Shown here: positions 16,601-24,825 of the stretch, piece after piece | Numbering within the stretch: position 1 is the first letter of the stretch | How the letters are laid out: every line of letters starts with the position of its first letter | Assembly: GCF_905220705.1 (NCBI RefSeq) | Contig: NZ_CAJNAT010000039.1 | Coordinates: forward strand, 1 to 59,716 | Origin: Paraburkholderia domus | GTDB taxonomy: Bacteria > Pseudomonadota > Gammaproteobacteria > Burkholderiales > Burkholderiaceae | Direction of reading: 5' to 3' | Length of the DNA stretch: 59,716 nucleotides | Position numbers and translations under genes: made by a program | The notes under the pieces: model-generated | What the model was told of the DNA's origin: nothing | What the model saw: only the letters and a program-made list of their open reading frames with translations | Database searches by the model: none

Positions 16601-16960
16601 ATGATCACCATCTACCACAACCCCCGCTGTTCAAAATCGCGAGCCACGTGCGACCTGATCACTGGCACGTACAACAGCGCAAACGAAGCAACGGAAATTG
16701 TCGAATACCTGAAACAGCCGCTCACGGTCGCGCAGCTAGAGCAACTCAACGCGCAGCTAGGCTGCGCTGTGCGCGAAATGATCCGCGACACCGAAGTCGA
16801 ATACAAAACACTCGGACTCTCCGACGCCACGCTGAGCGACGCTCAGTTATACGAAGCATTGGCGAAGCATCCTATCCTTTTGCAACGACCGATTGTCGTG
16901 CGAAACGGGCGAGCCGTGATCGGCCGCCCGCCGGAAAATGTCGAAGCGTTATTCGCCTAG
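16601..16960 (+). CDS. arsC: ArsC-family arsenate reductase-like protein (YfgD type)
   Basis: 119 residues from MITIYHNPRCSKSRATCDLI; longer frames run into the hairpin and repeats and are rejected. The conserved Cys in NPRCSKSR is the reductase nucleophile. Later motifs include LGLSDATLSDAQLYEALAKH and the PIVVRNGRAVIGRPPE substrate region with its conserved Arg residues. The RCSKSR signature is closer to E. coli YfgD than to plasmid ArsC. No ars efflux or regulator genes are adjacent, so a dedicated arsenic role is uncertain; general thiol oxidoreductase activity is possible. Confidence 0.9.
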   Translation: MITIYHNPRCSKSRATCDLITGTYNSANEATEIVEYLKQPLTVAQLEQLNAQLGCAVREMIRDTEVEYKTLGLSDATLSDAQLYEALAKHPILLQRPIVVRNGRAVIGRPPENVEALFA

Positions 16961-16987
16961 GCGTCGAGACTTTACGACCTAAGTGAC

Positions 16988-17971
16988 CTAGGCTTTGGCA
17001 GGCAACGCAGCGTCCTTCGTCACGATCTTTGTCGGGATGATGCGCAGTTCGCTGAATGTGTCGGCAATACGTTGTTGTTCTGCAAGTACGCCCGCGTCGA
17101 CGGGCTTGTAGATGTGTGCGTAGTGCCGCAAACCCGCTTCGATCACGCCTGCGTCGAGCCCCTGAATCGGCGCGAGCTGAGCGGCTGCTTCGCTGTAGTG
17201 GCCGCGTACCCACGCGCCCTCTTTACCCACCTCATCCATCACGATCGCAAGTACGTCACCGTTTTGCTGCGCAAACGGCCGCGCGCTCAGGAAGAACTGG
17301 TGGTGATTCACGATACCTTCGGCGTCGGCAAGCAGCCGGGCATTCGACTGGCGTTTAGCGGCCTCGAGGAACGGGTCCCAGATCGCCCATGCGTCGATCG
17401 CGCCGCGTTCGAAGGCCGCGCGCGCATCGGCGGGCGCAAGAAAAACCGGTTGGATGTCGCTGTACTTCACACCGCTCTTCTGCAAAGCGGCGACCAGAAA
17501 CCAGTGAACGTCCGAGCCTTTATTGAGCGCGATCTTTTTGCTCTTCAGATCGGCCAGCGTTTTGATCGGCGCGTCCTGATGGACAAGAATGCCTTCGGCA
17601 TGCGGCGTCGGGATTTCATAAGCGGTGTAGACGAAGTTTGCGCCGGCCGCCTGCGCGAACACCGGCGGCGCCTCGCCGACATAGCCGAAGTCGATCGCAC
17701 CGACATTCAATCCTTCGAGTAACTGTGGCCCGGCGGGAAACTCGGTCCACTTAACCGTGATGCCAAGCGGTGCGAGCCGCTTTTCGAGCGTACCGTGCGC
17801 CTTCAGCAACACGAGCGTACTGGCCGCTTTCTGATAACCGATACGAAATTCTTTCGCGTGAGCGTCAGCGGCGAAGACAGACCTGGAGACAACAGGTAAG
17901 GCCGCCGCGGCCAGCGAGGCGCCCACGCCGGCGATAAACGCGCGGCGGTTGAGCAACGGATGACGGGACAT
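16988..17971 (-). CDS. ssuA: Aliphatic sulfonate/nitrate-type ABC substrate-binding protein
   Basis: 327 residues from MSRHPLLNRRAFIAGVGASL, an export signal with a twin-arginine flavour that ends near FAADAHA. The mature part is the SsuA/TauA fold: EFRIGYQKAASTLVLLKAHG, VKWTEFPAGPQLLEGLNVGA, IDFGYVGEAPPVFAQAAGAN, then LKSKKIALNKGSDVHWFLV. It would deliver alkanesulfonates to an inner-membrane transporter, but no permease, ATPase or monooxygenase gene is adjacent, so it is an orphan here. It converges on arsC with only 27 bp between. Substrate specificity is inferred from the family. Confidence 0.87.
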   Translation of the reverse strand: MSRHPLLNRRAFIAGVGASLAAAALPVVSRSVFAADAHAKEFRIGYQKAASTLVLLKAHGTLEKRLAPLGITVKWTEFPAGPQLLEGLNVGAIDFGYVGEAPPVFAQAAGANFVYTAYEIPTPHAEGILVHQDAPIKTLADLKSKKIALNKGSDVHWFLVAALQKSGVKYSDIQPVFLAPADARAAFERGAIDAWAIWDPFLEAAKRQSNARLLADAEGIVNHHQFFLSARPFAQQNGDVLAIVMDEVGKEGAWVRGHYSEAAAQLAPIQGLDAGVIEAGLRHYAHIYKPVDAGVLAEQQRIADTFSELRIIPTKIVTKDAALPAKA

Positions 17972-18202
17972 AAAAGTGCTCGTTAAAAGACGGACGCAAA
18001 ACGGACCGATTGGCTCTGACGATAATTCGTCTGCAAGCCGGGACGAACCGATAAATTCGCATAAGCAAATCACGCCGGAGGGCACGGACTCGCCAGCGGT
18101 GCTTATCTGCATGCCGCGCTGCGTCAAGTCGCAGTGCCCCGCTACAATCCTTCATGCGCGCGCAGTCGCGGCGGCGTCAATCGAAAAAGGGACATCGTGA
18201 AT

Positions 18203-19573
18203 ATGACGACAACACTCGCGGCGTGGTCATCCCACGACACTCAACTGATTGTGTCGTGCGTGCTCGGGCTTGCACTGATCATCATTTTCATCAGCGTGCT
18301 GAAGCTCGCGCCGTTTTTGTCGATTCTGGTCGGTACATTCGCGGCGGGCTTTTCGGCCGGTCTGCCGCTGGAGGCGGTGGCCAGCGCATTCAGCAAAGGC
18401 GCCGGCGCCTTGCTCGGGGATGTCGGCATCATCATCGCGCTCGGCGCGATGCTTGGTGCGCTGATGGCCGAATCGGGCGCGGCCGACCGGCTTGTCTCGA
18501 CCATCCTCAAACATTCCACGCCACGCACGCTGCCGTGGATGATGGCGCTGGTGGCGATCATCGTCGGCTTGCCGCTGTTCTTCGAAGTCGGATTGGTGAT
18601 GATGGTGCCGATCATTTTCGTGATGGCACGCCGCTCGCAGCAGCCGATCCTGCGCATTGCGATTCCCGCGCTCGCGGGCATGACCACGCTGCATGCGCTG
18701 CTGCCGCCGCATCCGGGTCCGCTGATCGCGGTAAGCGCGCTCCATGCCGATCTCGGGCTGACGCTCGGTTTCGGCCTGATCGTCGCGATTCCGGCGGTCA
18801 TTCTCGCGGGCCCGGTCTACGGCATCTGGTTATCGAAACGGATGCACGTGGTCGAACCGAAAGAGATGGGCGAACTTTTCACCGCGCATCAAAGCACAGG
18901 TGAGCCGCCGAGTTTCGCGATCTCGCTCATCACGATCCTGTTGCCAGTCGTGCTGATGCTTGGCCGCACGGTCGCCAAACTTCTGCTTCAACCTGAGACC
19001 TTCCTGTTCAACACACTCAATTTTCTGGGTGAGCCGTTGGTTGCATTGGGCCTCACCGTGCTGTTCGCCGTGGTGGCGCTGGGCTGGTCGCGCGGCATGG
19101 CACGCGACCGGGTCGGCGGCATTCTGCGCAAGAGCCTGCCGCCGATCGCTGCGCTGCTGCTGACCATTGGCGCAGGCGGTGGCCTCAAGCAGGCGCTCGT
19201 GGTGGCGGGCATCAGCACGACGATCGGCAAGATTGCCATTGGCGCGCATATGCCGCTGATTCTGCTGGCGTGGCTGATCGCCGTCGCGCTGCGGCAGGCT
19301 ACGGGTTCCGCGACGGTTGCGACCACCACGACCGCCGGTATCGTCGCGCCGGTCGTCGCGGGACTCAGCACGACGCACAATTCGCTGATGGCACTCGCCA
19401 TCGGCGCCGGTTCCGTGTTTTTCTGCCACGTGAACGATGCGGGTTTCTGGATGGTGCGCGAGTATTTCGGACTGCAATTGAAGCAGACCGTTATGGTCTG
19501 GTCGGTGCTGCAGACGATCGTATCCGTCGTCGGCCTCGCATTGACGTTTACGTTGTGGACCCTGTTGACCTGA
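18203..19573 (+). CDS. GntP-family gluconate/organic acid permease
   Basis: 456 residues from ATG at 18203; a GTG two codons upstream (18197) has AGGG at better spacing and may be the true start. The protein is almost wholly hydrophobic with about 12 membrane segments. GntP signatures are LKLAPFLSILVGTFAAGFSA, IIALGAMLGALMAESGAADR, GLPLFFEVGLVMMVPI, LLPPHPGPLIAV and the late RQATGSATVATTTTAGI with CHVNDAGFWM. It imports gluconate or a related sugar acid by proton symport. No kinase or dehydratase gene is next to it, so the substrate is open. Confidence 0.92.
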   Translation: MTTTLAAWSSHDTQLIVSCVLGLALIIIFISVLKLAPFLSILVGTFAAGFSAGLPLEAVASAFSKGAGALLGDVGIIIALGAMLGALMAESGAADRLVSTILKHSTPRTLPWMMALVAIIVGLPLFFEVGLVMMVPIIFVMARRSQQPILRIAIPALAGMTTLHALLPPHPGPLIAVSALHADLGLTLGFGLIVAIPAVILAGPVYGIWLSKRMHVVEPKEMGELFTAHQSTGEPPSFAISLITILLPVVLMLGRTVAKLLLQPETFLFNTLNFLGEPLVALGLTVLFAVVALGWSRGMARDRVGGILRKSLPPIAALLLTIGAGGGLKQALVVAGISTTIGKIAIGAHMPLILLAWLIAVALRQATGSATVATTTTAGIVAPVVAGLSTTHNSLMALAIGAGSVFFCHVNDAGFWMVREYFGLQLKQTVMVWSVLQTIVSVVGLALTFTLWTLLT

Positions 19574-19712
19574 AGCTGGCATAGGGATCGCAAGCGGTGG
19601 CAGGAATTGACGCTCAGCTGGCAATTCCGCATGACCCTGTCCGCTTACACTGCTTTTGCACAAGGCGAGGCGCAGTCCCGCACCTCACTCCCCCTGCCGA
19701 TGCGGAGCCACC

Positions 19713-20003
19713 ATGCTTGAACTGAGACCGTCCTGCGAAGGATGCGGCAAATCACTGCCGCCGAACGCGCCCGACGCGATGATCTGCACGTACGAATGCA
19801 CCTTCTGTGAAGTGTGTGCGCTCAGCGCGCTGCGCAATGTATGTCCGAACTGCGGCGGCAATTTCCAGCATCGCCCGATCCGCACCCGTGCTCAATTGGT
19901 CAAACATCCGGCTCGAGCCGAAGCGCATCCCGTCTTCATCGATGAACCGTCGCACGCAAGCTTCTTCGAGCGTTACCGGAACACGCCGCCTGGCGATCGC
20001 TGA
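19713..20003 (+). CDS. DUF1272-type zinc-binding small protein
   Basis: 96 residues. MLELRPSCEGCGKSLPPNAP, then ICTYECTFCEVCALSALRNV and CPNCGGNF gives four CxxC-type pairs, a compact treble-clef-like zinc module characteristic of DUF1272 proteins. The tail is basic and non-conserved. The ATG at 19713 is chosen for the preceding GGAG and the conserved LRPSCE start; the frame is open further upstream. Function unknown. It stands alone, convergent with the sigma/anti-sigma pair. Confidence 0.85.
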   Translation: MLELRPSCEGCGKSLPPNAPDAMICTYECTFCEVCALSALRNVCPNCGGNFQHRPIRTRAQLVKHPARAEAHPVFIDEPSHASFFERYRNTPPGDR

Positions 20004-20103
20004 ACAAGCCAACGGCCGCGGGCAGCGTTCAAGGTGGCCGCCGTTCGCCGCGCAGCCTTCGAGACCGCCGCTCGGCGCACCGCTAAAAGCCGGATGCCGC
20101 GCT

Positions 20104-20313
20104 TCAATCGTCGCTGCCGCCTGCCCCAGGCGTCGCAATCCCGCTCGCCGTGCGCGCCGCCACGCGCAGCAGACGGATCTGTTTGCGGTAATTGCGGCAG
20201 CCGCTGCAAGTTGGCAGATGCAGCCGGATCGCGACCCATTCGCTGGTCGTCAAACGGCGGTCGAGTGCGTCCGACAACAGGCGCGTGATGTGCTTACACT
20301 TCCCCATTCGCAT
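20104..20313 (-). CDS. Small zinc-finger anti-sigma factor (zf-HC2)
   Basis: 69 residues. ITRLLSDALDRRLTTSEWVA then HLPTCSGCRNYRKQIRLL contains the H-x3-C-x2-C of ZAS-type anti-sigma factors. It lacks a membrane segment, so it would act as a soluble, possibly redox-responsive, inhibitor. Its start overlaps the 3-prime end of the sigma factor gene by 20 bp, implying translational coupling and a cognate pair. Confidence 0.85.
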   Translation of the reverse strand: MRMGKCKHITRLLSDALDRRLTTSEWVAIRLHLPTCSGCRNYRKQIRLLRVAARTASGIATPGAGGSDD

Positions 20314-20902
20314 CCTCTCTGGATAGGCCTTTTTCGCTCAGGCAAGTACGCAAGCGAAGGCGCGCGCGGTAGATCAGCACGCTGCAGTGATTGGCGGTCA
20401 TCTGCAGTTCGGCGCAGATCGCTTCGGTTTCTAGATCGAGGAATTCACGCATCATGAACACGCGCCCGATGTGCTCGGGCAGGTGTTCCAGACACTTCTC
20501 GAACAAGGTCCAGAATTGCTGCTGACGCAACGCGGTTTCCGGCGTCGGCCATGGTTGCGGCTTGGACTCGCGCGACCAGTGGCCGTTGTCCTTGAAGAGT
20601 TCGCGATCGAGCAGCGCCTCGCCGTCGATTTCGGATTCGAGCGCCGACAGGTTCACCGTGCGCTGCCGGGCGCGCAAGGTGTCGACGAGCTTGTGCCGCA
20701 GGATGCCGAATACCCACGTCTTGTGCTCCGATTGCGCGGCAAACCGGTCGGCTTGCGTCCAGGCAGCGGCGAGCGCCTCCTGGACGGCGTCTTCGGCGGC
20801 AGCGGCGTCGCGTAGTTGCAAACGCGCGAAGCGCAGCAGGTCGCGCCGCAGTTGCGTGAGATAGACGGGGTCGTCGAGCGCTGGCCCGCTCACTTGCGCC
20901 AT
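20294..20902 (-). CDS. ECF-type RNA polymerase sigma factor
   Basis: 202 residues from MAQVSGPALDDP, which has GGAG six bases upstream and gives normal ECF length; frames open to 21049 or 21130 would add a non-conserved basic extension. Region 2 is LLRFARLQLRDAAAAEDAVQ with SEHKTWVFGILRHKLVDTLR. Region 4 is CLEHLPEHIGRVFMMREFLD, LETEAICAELQMTANHCSV, LIYRARLRLR. It is coupled to the zinc-finger anti-sigma gene. Across a 450-bp divergent spacer lies the secreted-peptide gene at 21352, a possible regulon member. Confidence 0.9.
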   Translation of the reverse strand: MAQVSGPALDDPVYLTQLRRDLLRFARLQLRDAAAAEDAVQEALAAAWTQADRFAAQSEHKTWVFGILRHKLVDTLRARQRTVNLSALESEIDGEALLDRELFKDNGHWSRESKPQPWPTPETALRQQQFWTLFEKCLEHLPEHIGRVFMMREFLDLETEAICAELQMTANHCSVLIYRARLRLRTCLSEKGLSREDANGEV

Positions 20903-21177
20903 GGCAGGCTCCGTGGCTGCGCTTGCGGTTGCCGCACGTTTTCTTTTGAATCGTTGTGGTTCATAGGCAGGTCGCTCTCCTCGCGCTGTTCCCGGACGTG
21001 TGCGCCATTCTCCCGCACGTTCCTGCACAAGCGAATCGGTATTGAACATGTGCCCGCCAGCAAGCGATGACCTGATCACCTTAGTCGTGCCGCAACGGGA
21101 TTTATGACAGAAAAAAACATTATTGCGCAAAATGAAATCAAGGCTGTCGTGACGAACCTTAACGTTCAGCCTAGACG

Positions 21178-21203
21178 TGAGACGTGCGGGCGGGCACGTC
21201 TCA
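21178..21203. promoter_or_regulatory. Perfect 10-bp inverted repeat upstream of the secreted-peptide gene
   Basis: TGAGACGTGC (21178-21187) and GCACGTCTCA (21194-21203) with a 6-base spacer. It may bind a dimeric regulator or form a hairpin. A GAACC at 21154 with CGTGA 17 bp later is a weak ECF-like promoter candidate on the plus strand. The rest of 20903-21351 shows nothing else I can name. Confidence 0.4.
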
Positions 21204-21351
21204 AACTCGCCGCAAATGCATGTCCAGATTATTTCATTATTTGAAAAAAAGTCTTCTTGTCTTCGGTATTTTTAGGCGGACACTGAATCGCTATTCTTCA
21301 ATCCATCGATCGAACCCGATCGCGAGCCAAACGCTGAAGAGGAATAGCACC

Positions 21352-21483
21352 ATGAAACGCATTCTTACCGCCCTGATCGCATCCGTCGCCCTGTTTGCTG
21401 CTGCTTCGGGCGCGGCTCAAGCTGCCGCACCGGCACAATGCAACGGTCCGGCATCGTACTGCAACGTGTTCTTCGGCAACTAA
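21352..21483 (+). CDS. Tiny secreted peptide of unknown function
   Basis: 43 residues. MKRILTALIASVALFAAASG AAQA is a strong Sec signal peptide. Cleavage at AQA leaves a mature peptide of about 19 residues (AAPAQCNGPASYCNVFFGN) with two Cys seven residues apart, able to form a disulfide. AGAGGA precedes the ATG, and a terminator follows 70 bp after the stop, so it is a monocistronic unit. The family is not recognised. The small size and the ECF pair on the opposite strand suggest an envelope-stress or signalling peptide. Confidence 0.75.
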   Translation: MKRILTALIASVALFAAASGAAQAAAPAQCNGPASYCNVFFGN

Positions 21484-21550
21484 TGGTCTGGTGGACGCCG
21501 CCGGACAGCGGTCCGGTGCAAGCCTGCTGACGAGGCGGGTTCTCGAAGTC

Positions 21551-21586
21551 AAAAAAAGGGTGCCGATGAGGGCGCCCTTTTTGCAT
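21551..21586 (+). terminator. Terminator of the secreted-peptide gene
   Basis: AAAGGGTGCC and GGCGCCCTTT flank a GATGA loop, preceded by A-run and followed by TTTTT. Between here and 22028 I see no gene; a 17-bp palindrome GTCAGGC-GTG-GCCTGAC lies at 21881-21897. Confidence 0.85.
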
Positions 21587-22028
21587 TTAGGCCGACACGT
21601 TTGACGTGCGTTCAAGGCATCCTCGGAACATGGCGGCAGGGCCTCTCCATTGGCGTGCGAGTGTCGCGAAACAGAAAGCGGTACGCAATACGCGGCACTC
21701 CGAAGCAACACCCGCGCCCGGCGGACAAATGCGCCGAATGCTCACTCTTCTAACGTGTTACAGTGGGTCAACAGCTTGCAGTTCTCCTGCGCGTCCTAGG
21801 CAGTCCCTCAGGCATCAGCCTCTCATCACAGTGCCCTGAATCCAACGGGGTCCTTTTCTTCTACTCTGCTTTGCGGTGTCGTCAGGCGTGGCCTGACAGA
21901 AGCGGCCGTTGTTTACGCGCATCGTCGATCGACACCTGTTTTCCGCTGAAACGCCGCAACTCGCCCGGCGTCGCGCCAACCATACAGCGACCCATTTCAA
22001 GCGAGATCCTTCACCGGAGACGACCACC

Positions 22029-22313
22029 ATGAGCAATACCATCAGAAGCTACCGGGGCCTCGAGATTTATCCGCTGGTTTATCCACACCAGCCGCGCTCT
22101 CCCGACGGCGCCCGCCATTACGACGCGGGTTTCGACGCCGCGGTGCGAATCTGCCGGCGCGGCACCGACGACACCTTGACCAGTAGCCGCGTATTTCGCG
22201 TGCCGAGCCGTACGCCGTTTGGCGCGGCAGGCGATGCGCGCATTGCCTCGGCGAGTTACGCGGAACGAGTGATCGACGGCATGGTTGTCGGCCAGTCGAT
22301 CGCCGGGCTTTGA
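22029..22313 (+). CDS. Unknown 94-residue protein
   Basis: Begins MSNTIRSYRGLEIYPLVYPH with GGAG eleven bases upstream. YRGLEIYPLVY and FDAAVRICRRG resemble small beta-sheet proteins common in Burkholderia genomes with no known role. No signal peptide. Its stop overlaps the next gene as TGATG, so the two are translationally coupled. Confidence 0.7.
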   Translation: MSNTIRSYRGLEIYPLVYPHQPRSPDGARHYDAGFDAAVRICRRGTDDTLTSSRVFRVPSRTPFGAAGDARIASASYAERVIDGMVVGQSIAGL

Positions 22314-22594
22314 TGCGCGCACCGATGGCAAGTCACGTTTCCAGGCGCCCGCAGGGCGCGAATTCCACACCGCTGACTGGTCGCGCGAACTACCAGGTCG
22401 CCGCGTCGTCACGTCGTACATCCAGCGGGACGGTGCCGACGCTGAAAGTGATCCGGTTGAGCGACGAGCGCGTGATCTACCCCTTTCAGGGCCACGCGGA
22501 CATGCCGTTCTTTGAAAATGCCGATGCCGCCCAACTGTTTGCCGAGACGTACGGCTGGCAGCTTGTGGATGGCGACATCGCCGTTCCGGAATGA
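22313..22594 (+). CDS. Unknown 93-residue protein coupled to the preceding gene
   Basis: Starts at the ATG of a TGATG overlap; a TTG one codon earlier is also possible. The first 45 residues are basic and Ser/Thr-rich; the second half (TLKVIRLSDERVIYPFQGHA, FFENADAAQLFAETYGWQLV) looks like a compact folded domain. No family recognised. The strict overlap points to a joint function with the upstream small protein. Confidence 0.65.
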   Translation: MRAPMASHVSRRPQGANSTPLTGRANYQVAASSRRTSSGTVPTLKVIRLSDERVIYPFQGHADMPFFENADAAQLFAETYGWQLVDGDIAVPE

Positions 22595-22712
22595 ATGATC
22601 AGACTTATGATGACTGGCTGGATTTTCATCCGACCGGGCAGCGAAGAATGTCCATTTGCCTCAAATCGCTCAAGACCGAAAGCATGCTTGATTGACAAGG
22701 CAAAAGTACCAG

Positions 22713-22773
22713 TTATCCACAAGGTTATTCAGTAAATCTGTGGATAACTTTGGGTGCAACCGGGTTATCCACC
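22713..22773. promoter_or_regulatory. Cluster of three DnaA boxes
   Basis: TTATCCACA at 22713-22721 (plus) and TGTGGATAA at 22739-22747 (minus) are perfect DnaA boxes; TTATCCACC at 22765-22773 differs at one base. They share the 323-bp spacer between 22594 and the FMN reductase gene, about 10 kb from the initiator gene. They could titrate DnaA or tie expression of the downstream gene to DnaA. Confidence 0.7.
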
Positions 22774-22917
22774 GGTGACAGCTTTCGTGGTCTGATCCTG
22801 CACAGCCAGAAGAGGGTGTTTTTGTACTCGCCGTCGCCATGCCGCGAGGCTTTTGCCTATGATGGACAGTTCGTACCCTTTTGCGCGTCAAGCGCCTCAC
22901 CTGAAGGAAAGCGAATC

Positions 22918-23472
22918 ATGGCCCATCACATCGCAGTTGTCGTCGGCAGCTTGCGTCGCGAGTCGTTTAACCGGCAATTGGCGCAAGCCGTGATTTCACT
23001 CGCGCCCGCGGACTTCACCTTCGAGTTCATCGACATCGGCTCCTTGCCGCTCTACAGTCAGGACCACGACGCCGACTATCCCGAAGTCGCCAAACATCTG
23101 AAGCAGCGCGTCGAAGCTGCCAACGGCCTGCTGTTCGTCACGCCCGAGTACAACCGCTCCATGCCAGGCGTTCTGAAGAACGCACTCGACTGGGCTTCGC
23201 GGCCGTGGGGCACCAATTCGTGGCGCGGCAAGCCGGGTGCGGTATTGGGTACCTCGGTCGGCGCGACCGGCACGGCGCTGGCGCAACAGCATCTGCGCAA
23301 TGTGCTGGCTTACCTCGATGTCCCGACGCTCGGCCAACCTGAAATGTTCATCAAGCATGACCCGGCGGCCATCAACGAGAAAGGCGAGATCGTGAACGAC
23401 GGCACGCGTAAGTTCTTGCAGACTTTTGTCGATCGCTATGTTGCGTGGGTCAAACTGAACACCGCTGCCTGA
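22918..23472 (+). CDS. NADPH-dependent FMN reductase
   Basis: 184 residues, cytoplasmic. Flavodoxin-like fold: HIAVVVGSLRRESFNRQLAQ (phosphate loop for FMN), then FIDIGSLPLYSQD, LLFVTPEYNRSMPGVLKNAL DW and KPGAVLGTSVGATGTALAQQ. These match the ChrR/YieF/azoreductase-like group that reduces FMN, quinones or chromate with NAD(P)H. The ATG at 22918 follows AAGGAAAG; the frame open to 22750 would run through the DnaA boxes and is rejected. A DnaA-box cluster lies in its upstream region. Confidence 0.92.
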   Translation: MAHHIAVVVGSLRRESFNRQLAQAVISLAPADFTFEFIDIGSLPLYSQDHDADYPEVAKHLKQRVEAANGLLFVTPEYNRSMPGVLKNALDWASRPWGTNSWRGKPGAVLGTSVGATGTALAQQHLRNVLAYLDVPTLGQPEMFIKHDPAAINEKGEIVNDGTRKFLQTFVDRYVAWVKLNTAA

Positions 23473-23524
23473 CTGCCAATTCGGGTAAATTCGGGCGGTT
23501 TTGCAAACCCCCGTTCAGACTGAA

Positions 23525-23563
23525 AGCGCCGACGTTGCCGCAACCTCGCGGCACGCCGGCGCT
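23525..23563. terminator. Possible terminator between convergent genes
   Basis: AGCGCCGACGTTGCCGC and GCGGCACGCCGGCGCT form a long imperfect stem around AACCTC, in the 104-bp gap between the FMN reductase and YflT-like genes. No T-run. Confidence 0.4.
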
Positions 23564-23576
23564 ACGGCTCCCCCGT

Positions 23577-24608
23577 TTAGACGTGGTGGTGCCCCGTGAC
23601 CCGTTCCCAGCCATGACGCACGGCGAGCTTGAAGCGCTCCCACGTGCTGTCCGGCGAAGTAGTTTCCCAATGACGCCGGGCTTCCGGTTCGACGTCATCC
23701 CACGGCCTGTCGCGATAACGCGCGTCTTGACCGATCTCCGTACCGTAACGATAGGCCGGCACGTAATCTTCGTACCGCCCGTTTCCAGCCGCGTATTGCT
23801 CGTCGTAGTGCGCGCGGAAATCTTCTTCGTATTCCAGATACTCATTCGGAATCTGCTCACCTGAACCCGCAGTCGGCTGCCCCGCTTCGGAGACAACTTC
23901 CGATGGCCGCATGATCGCGCCTGAGCCTGGCATCGAACCGGCAGCGATCGCGTTGCGTTCCGCTTCGCTGACCAGCGGGTCGATGACAGGCTCGTCGACC
24001 GGGCCGAACACCGGCCGCTCAGCCGGCGGCGGGACGAACGGCTCGGCGTCAGTGCCCATGAGCGGTGACGGATAGAGTGGATCGGACGTGCTTGCAGGCC
24101 GAGTGGTTGAACTCGCCGTGGTTGCCTCGCGCGTTGCCACGCCGGGCGTCGCTACGCTCGATGTGTGCGGCGTGCCGGGCATCACGGCGCCGATGCCGAG
24201 TTCGTCGAGTATCGAATGATCGCGGCTCGATTCCGGCTGCGTATCCCAGTCGGGCGAACGCTCGCCGATGTCGGTTGCGCCCAGCCTCGTCAATGTATTG
24301 CGAGCGAGTTCCGCGTGCGATTCGCTTGCCGCGCTGACACAGACCAGTACGGCGCCGCGTCGCACGGCTTCGGCGTAGCGAGTCGTTTCCGGCGGGCGGG
24401 AGCCTGTCGCGAACAGACTCGAAAGAAAGCGCTCGATGTTGGCCAGTATGCCGGAGTTGGCAACCTCATCGGTTGCGGAGCCAACGGAGGGTTCCGGATT
24501 CGCCTGCAACTCGATCGTTTCGCGTGCAAAACCGGTCTGTACAAGCGTGTTGCGCGCGGCTTCTGCTTGAGAATAAGTGTCGAATAAACCAATCACGATG
24601 TGTCGCAT
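23577..24608 (-). CDS. YflT-like (general stress 17M domain) protein with long acidic tail
   Basis: 343 residues from MRHIVIGLFDTYSQAEAARN, with GGAGA just upstream; the frame open to 24752 is rejected. The N-terminal 110 residues are a ferredoxin-like heat/stress domain (QAEAARNTLVQTGF, VLVCVSAASESHAELARNTL, RLGATDIGER). A Pro/Ser/Thr-rich linker of about 130 residues follows, then a Tyr/Asp-rich C-terminus (EYEEDFRAHYDEQYA, YVPAYRYGTEIG, WERFKLAVRHGWERVTGHHH). This architecture is widespread in Burkholderiales stress proteins; biochemical function is unknown. Confidence 0.8.
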   Translation of the reverse strand: MRHIVIGLFDTYSQAEAARNTLVQTGFARETIELQANPEPSVGSATDEVANSGILANIERFLSSLFATGSRPPETTRYAEAVRRGAVLVCVSAASESHAELARNTLTRLGATDIGERSPDWDTQPESSRDHSILDELGIGAVMPGTPHTSSVATPGVATREATTASSTTRPASTSDPLYPSPLMGTDAEPFVPPPAERPVFGPVDEPVIDPLVSEAERNAIAAGSMPGSGAIMRPSEVVSEAGQPTAGSGEQIPNEYLEYEEDFRAHYDEQYAAGNGRYEDYVPAYRYGTEIGQDARYRDRPWDDVEPEARRHWETTSPDSTWERFKLAVRHGWERVTGHHHV

Positions 24609-24825
24609 GGCTGTCTCCCGGCGTATTTCGGTGGAATGGACGGCGCAAGAACGCGTCGGCCTCCTTCCCTGAAAAAACGCCGCAACGATCATGCCGGGCG
24701 GCCACGATCTAGCCGCACGCCCGCTACGGCCTGTCTGCGCCGATCTGGCCACGCACGGACCGTGGCATACCGCTGCGCGCTTTTACAACCGCCGGTAATT
24801 GGCGGCGACGCTGAAAAGGCCGGCT

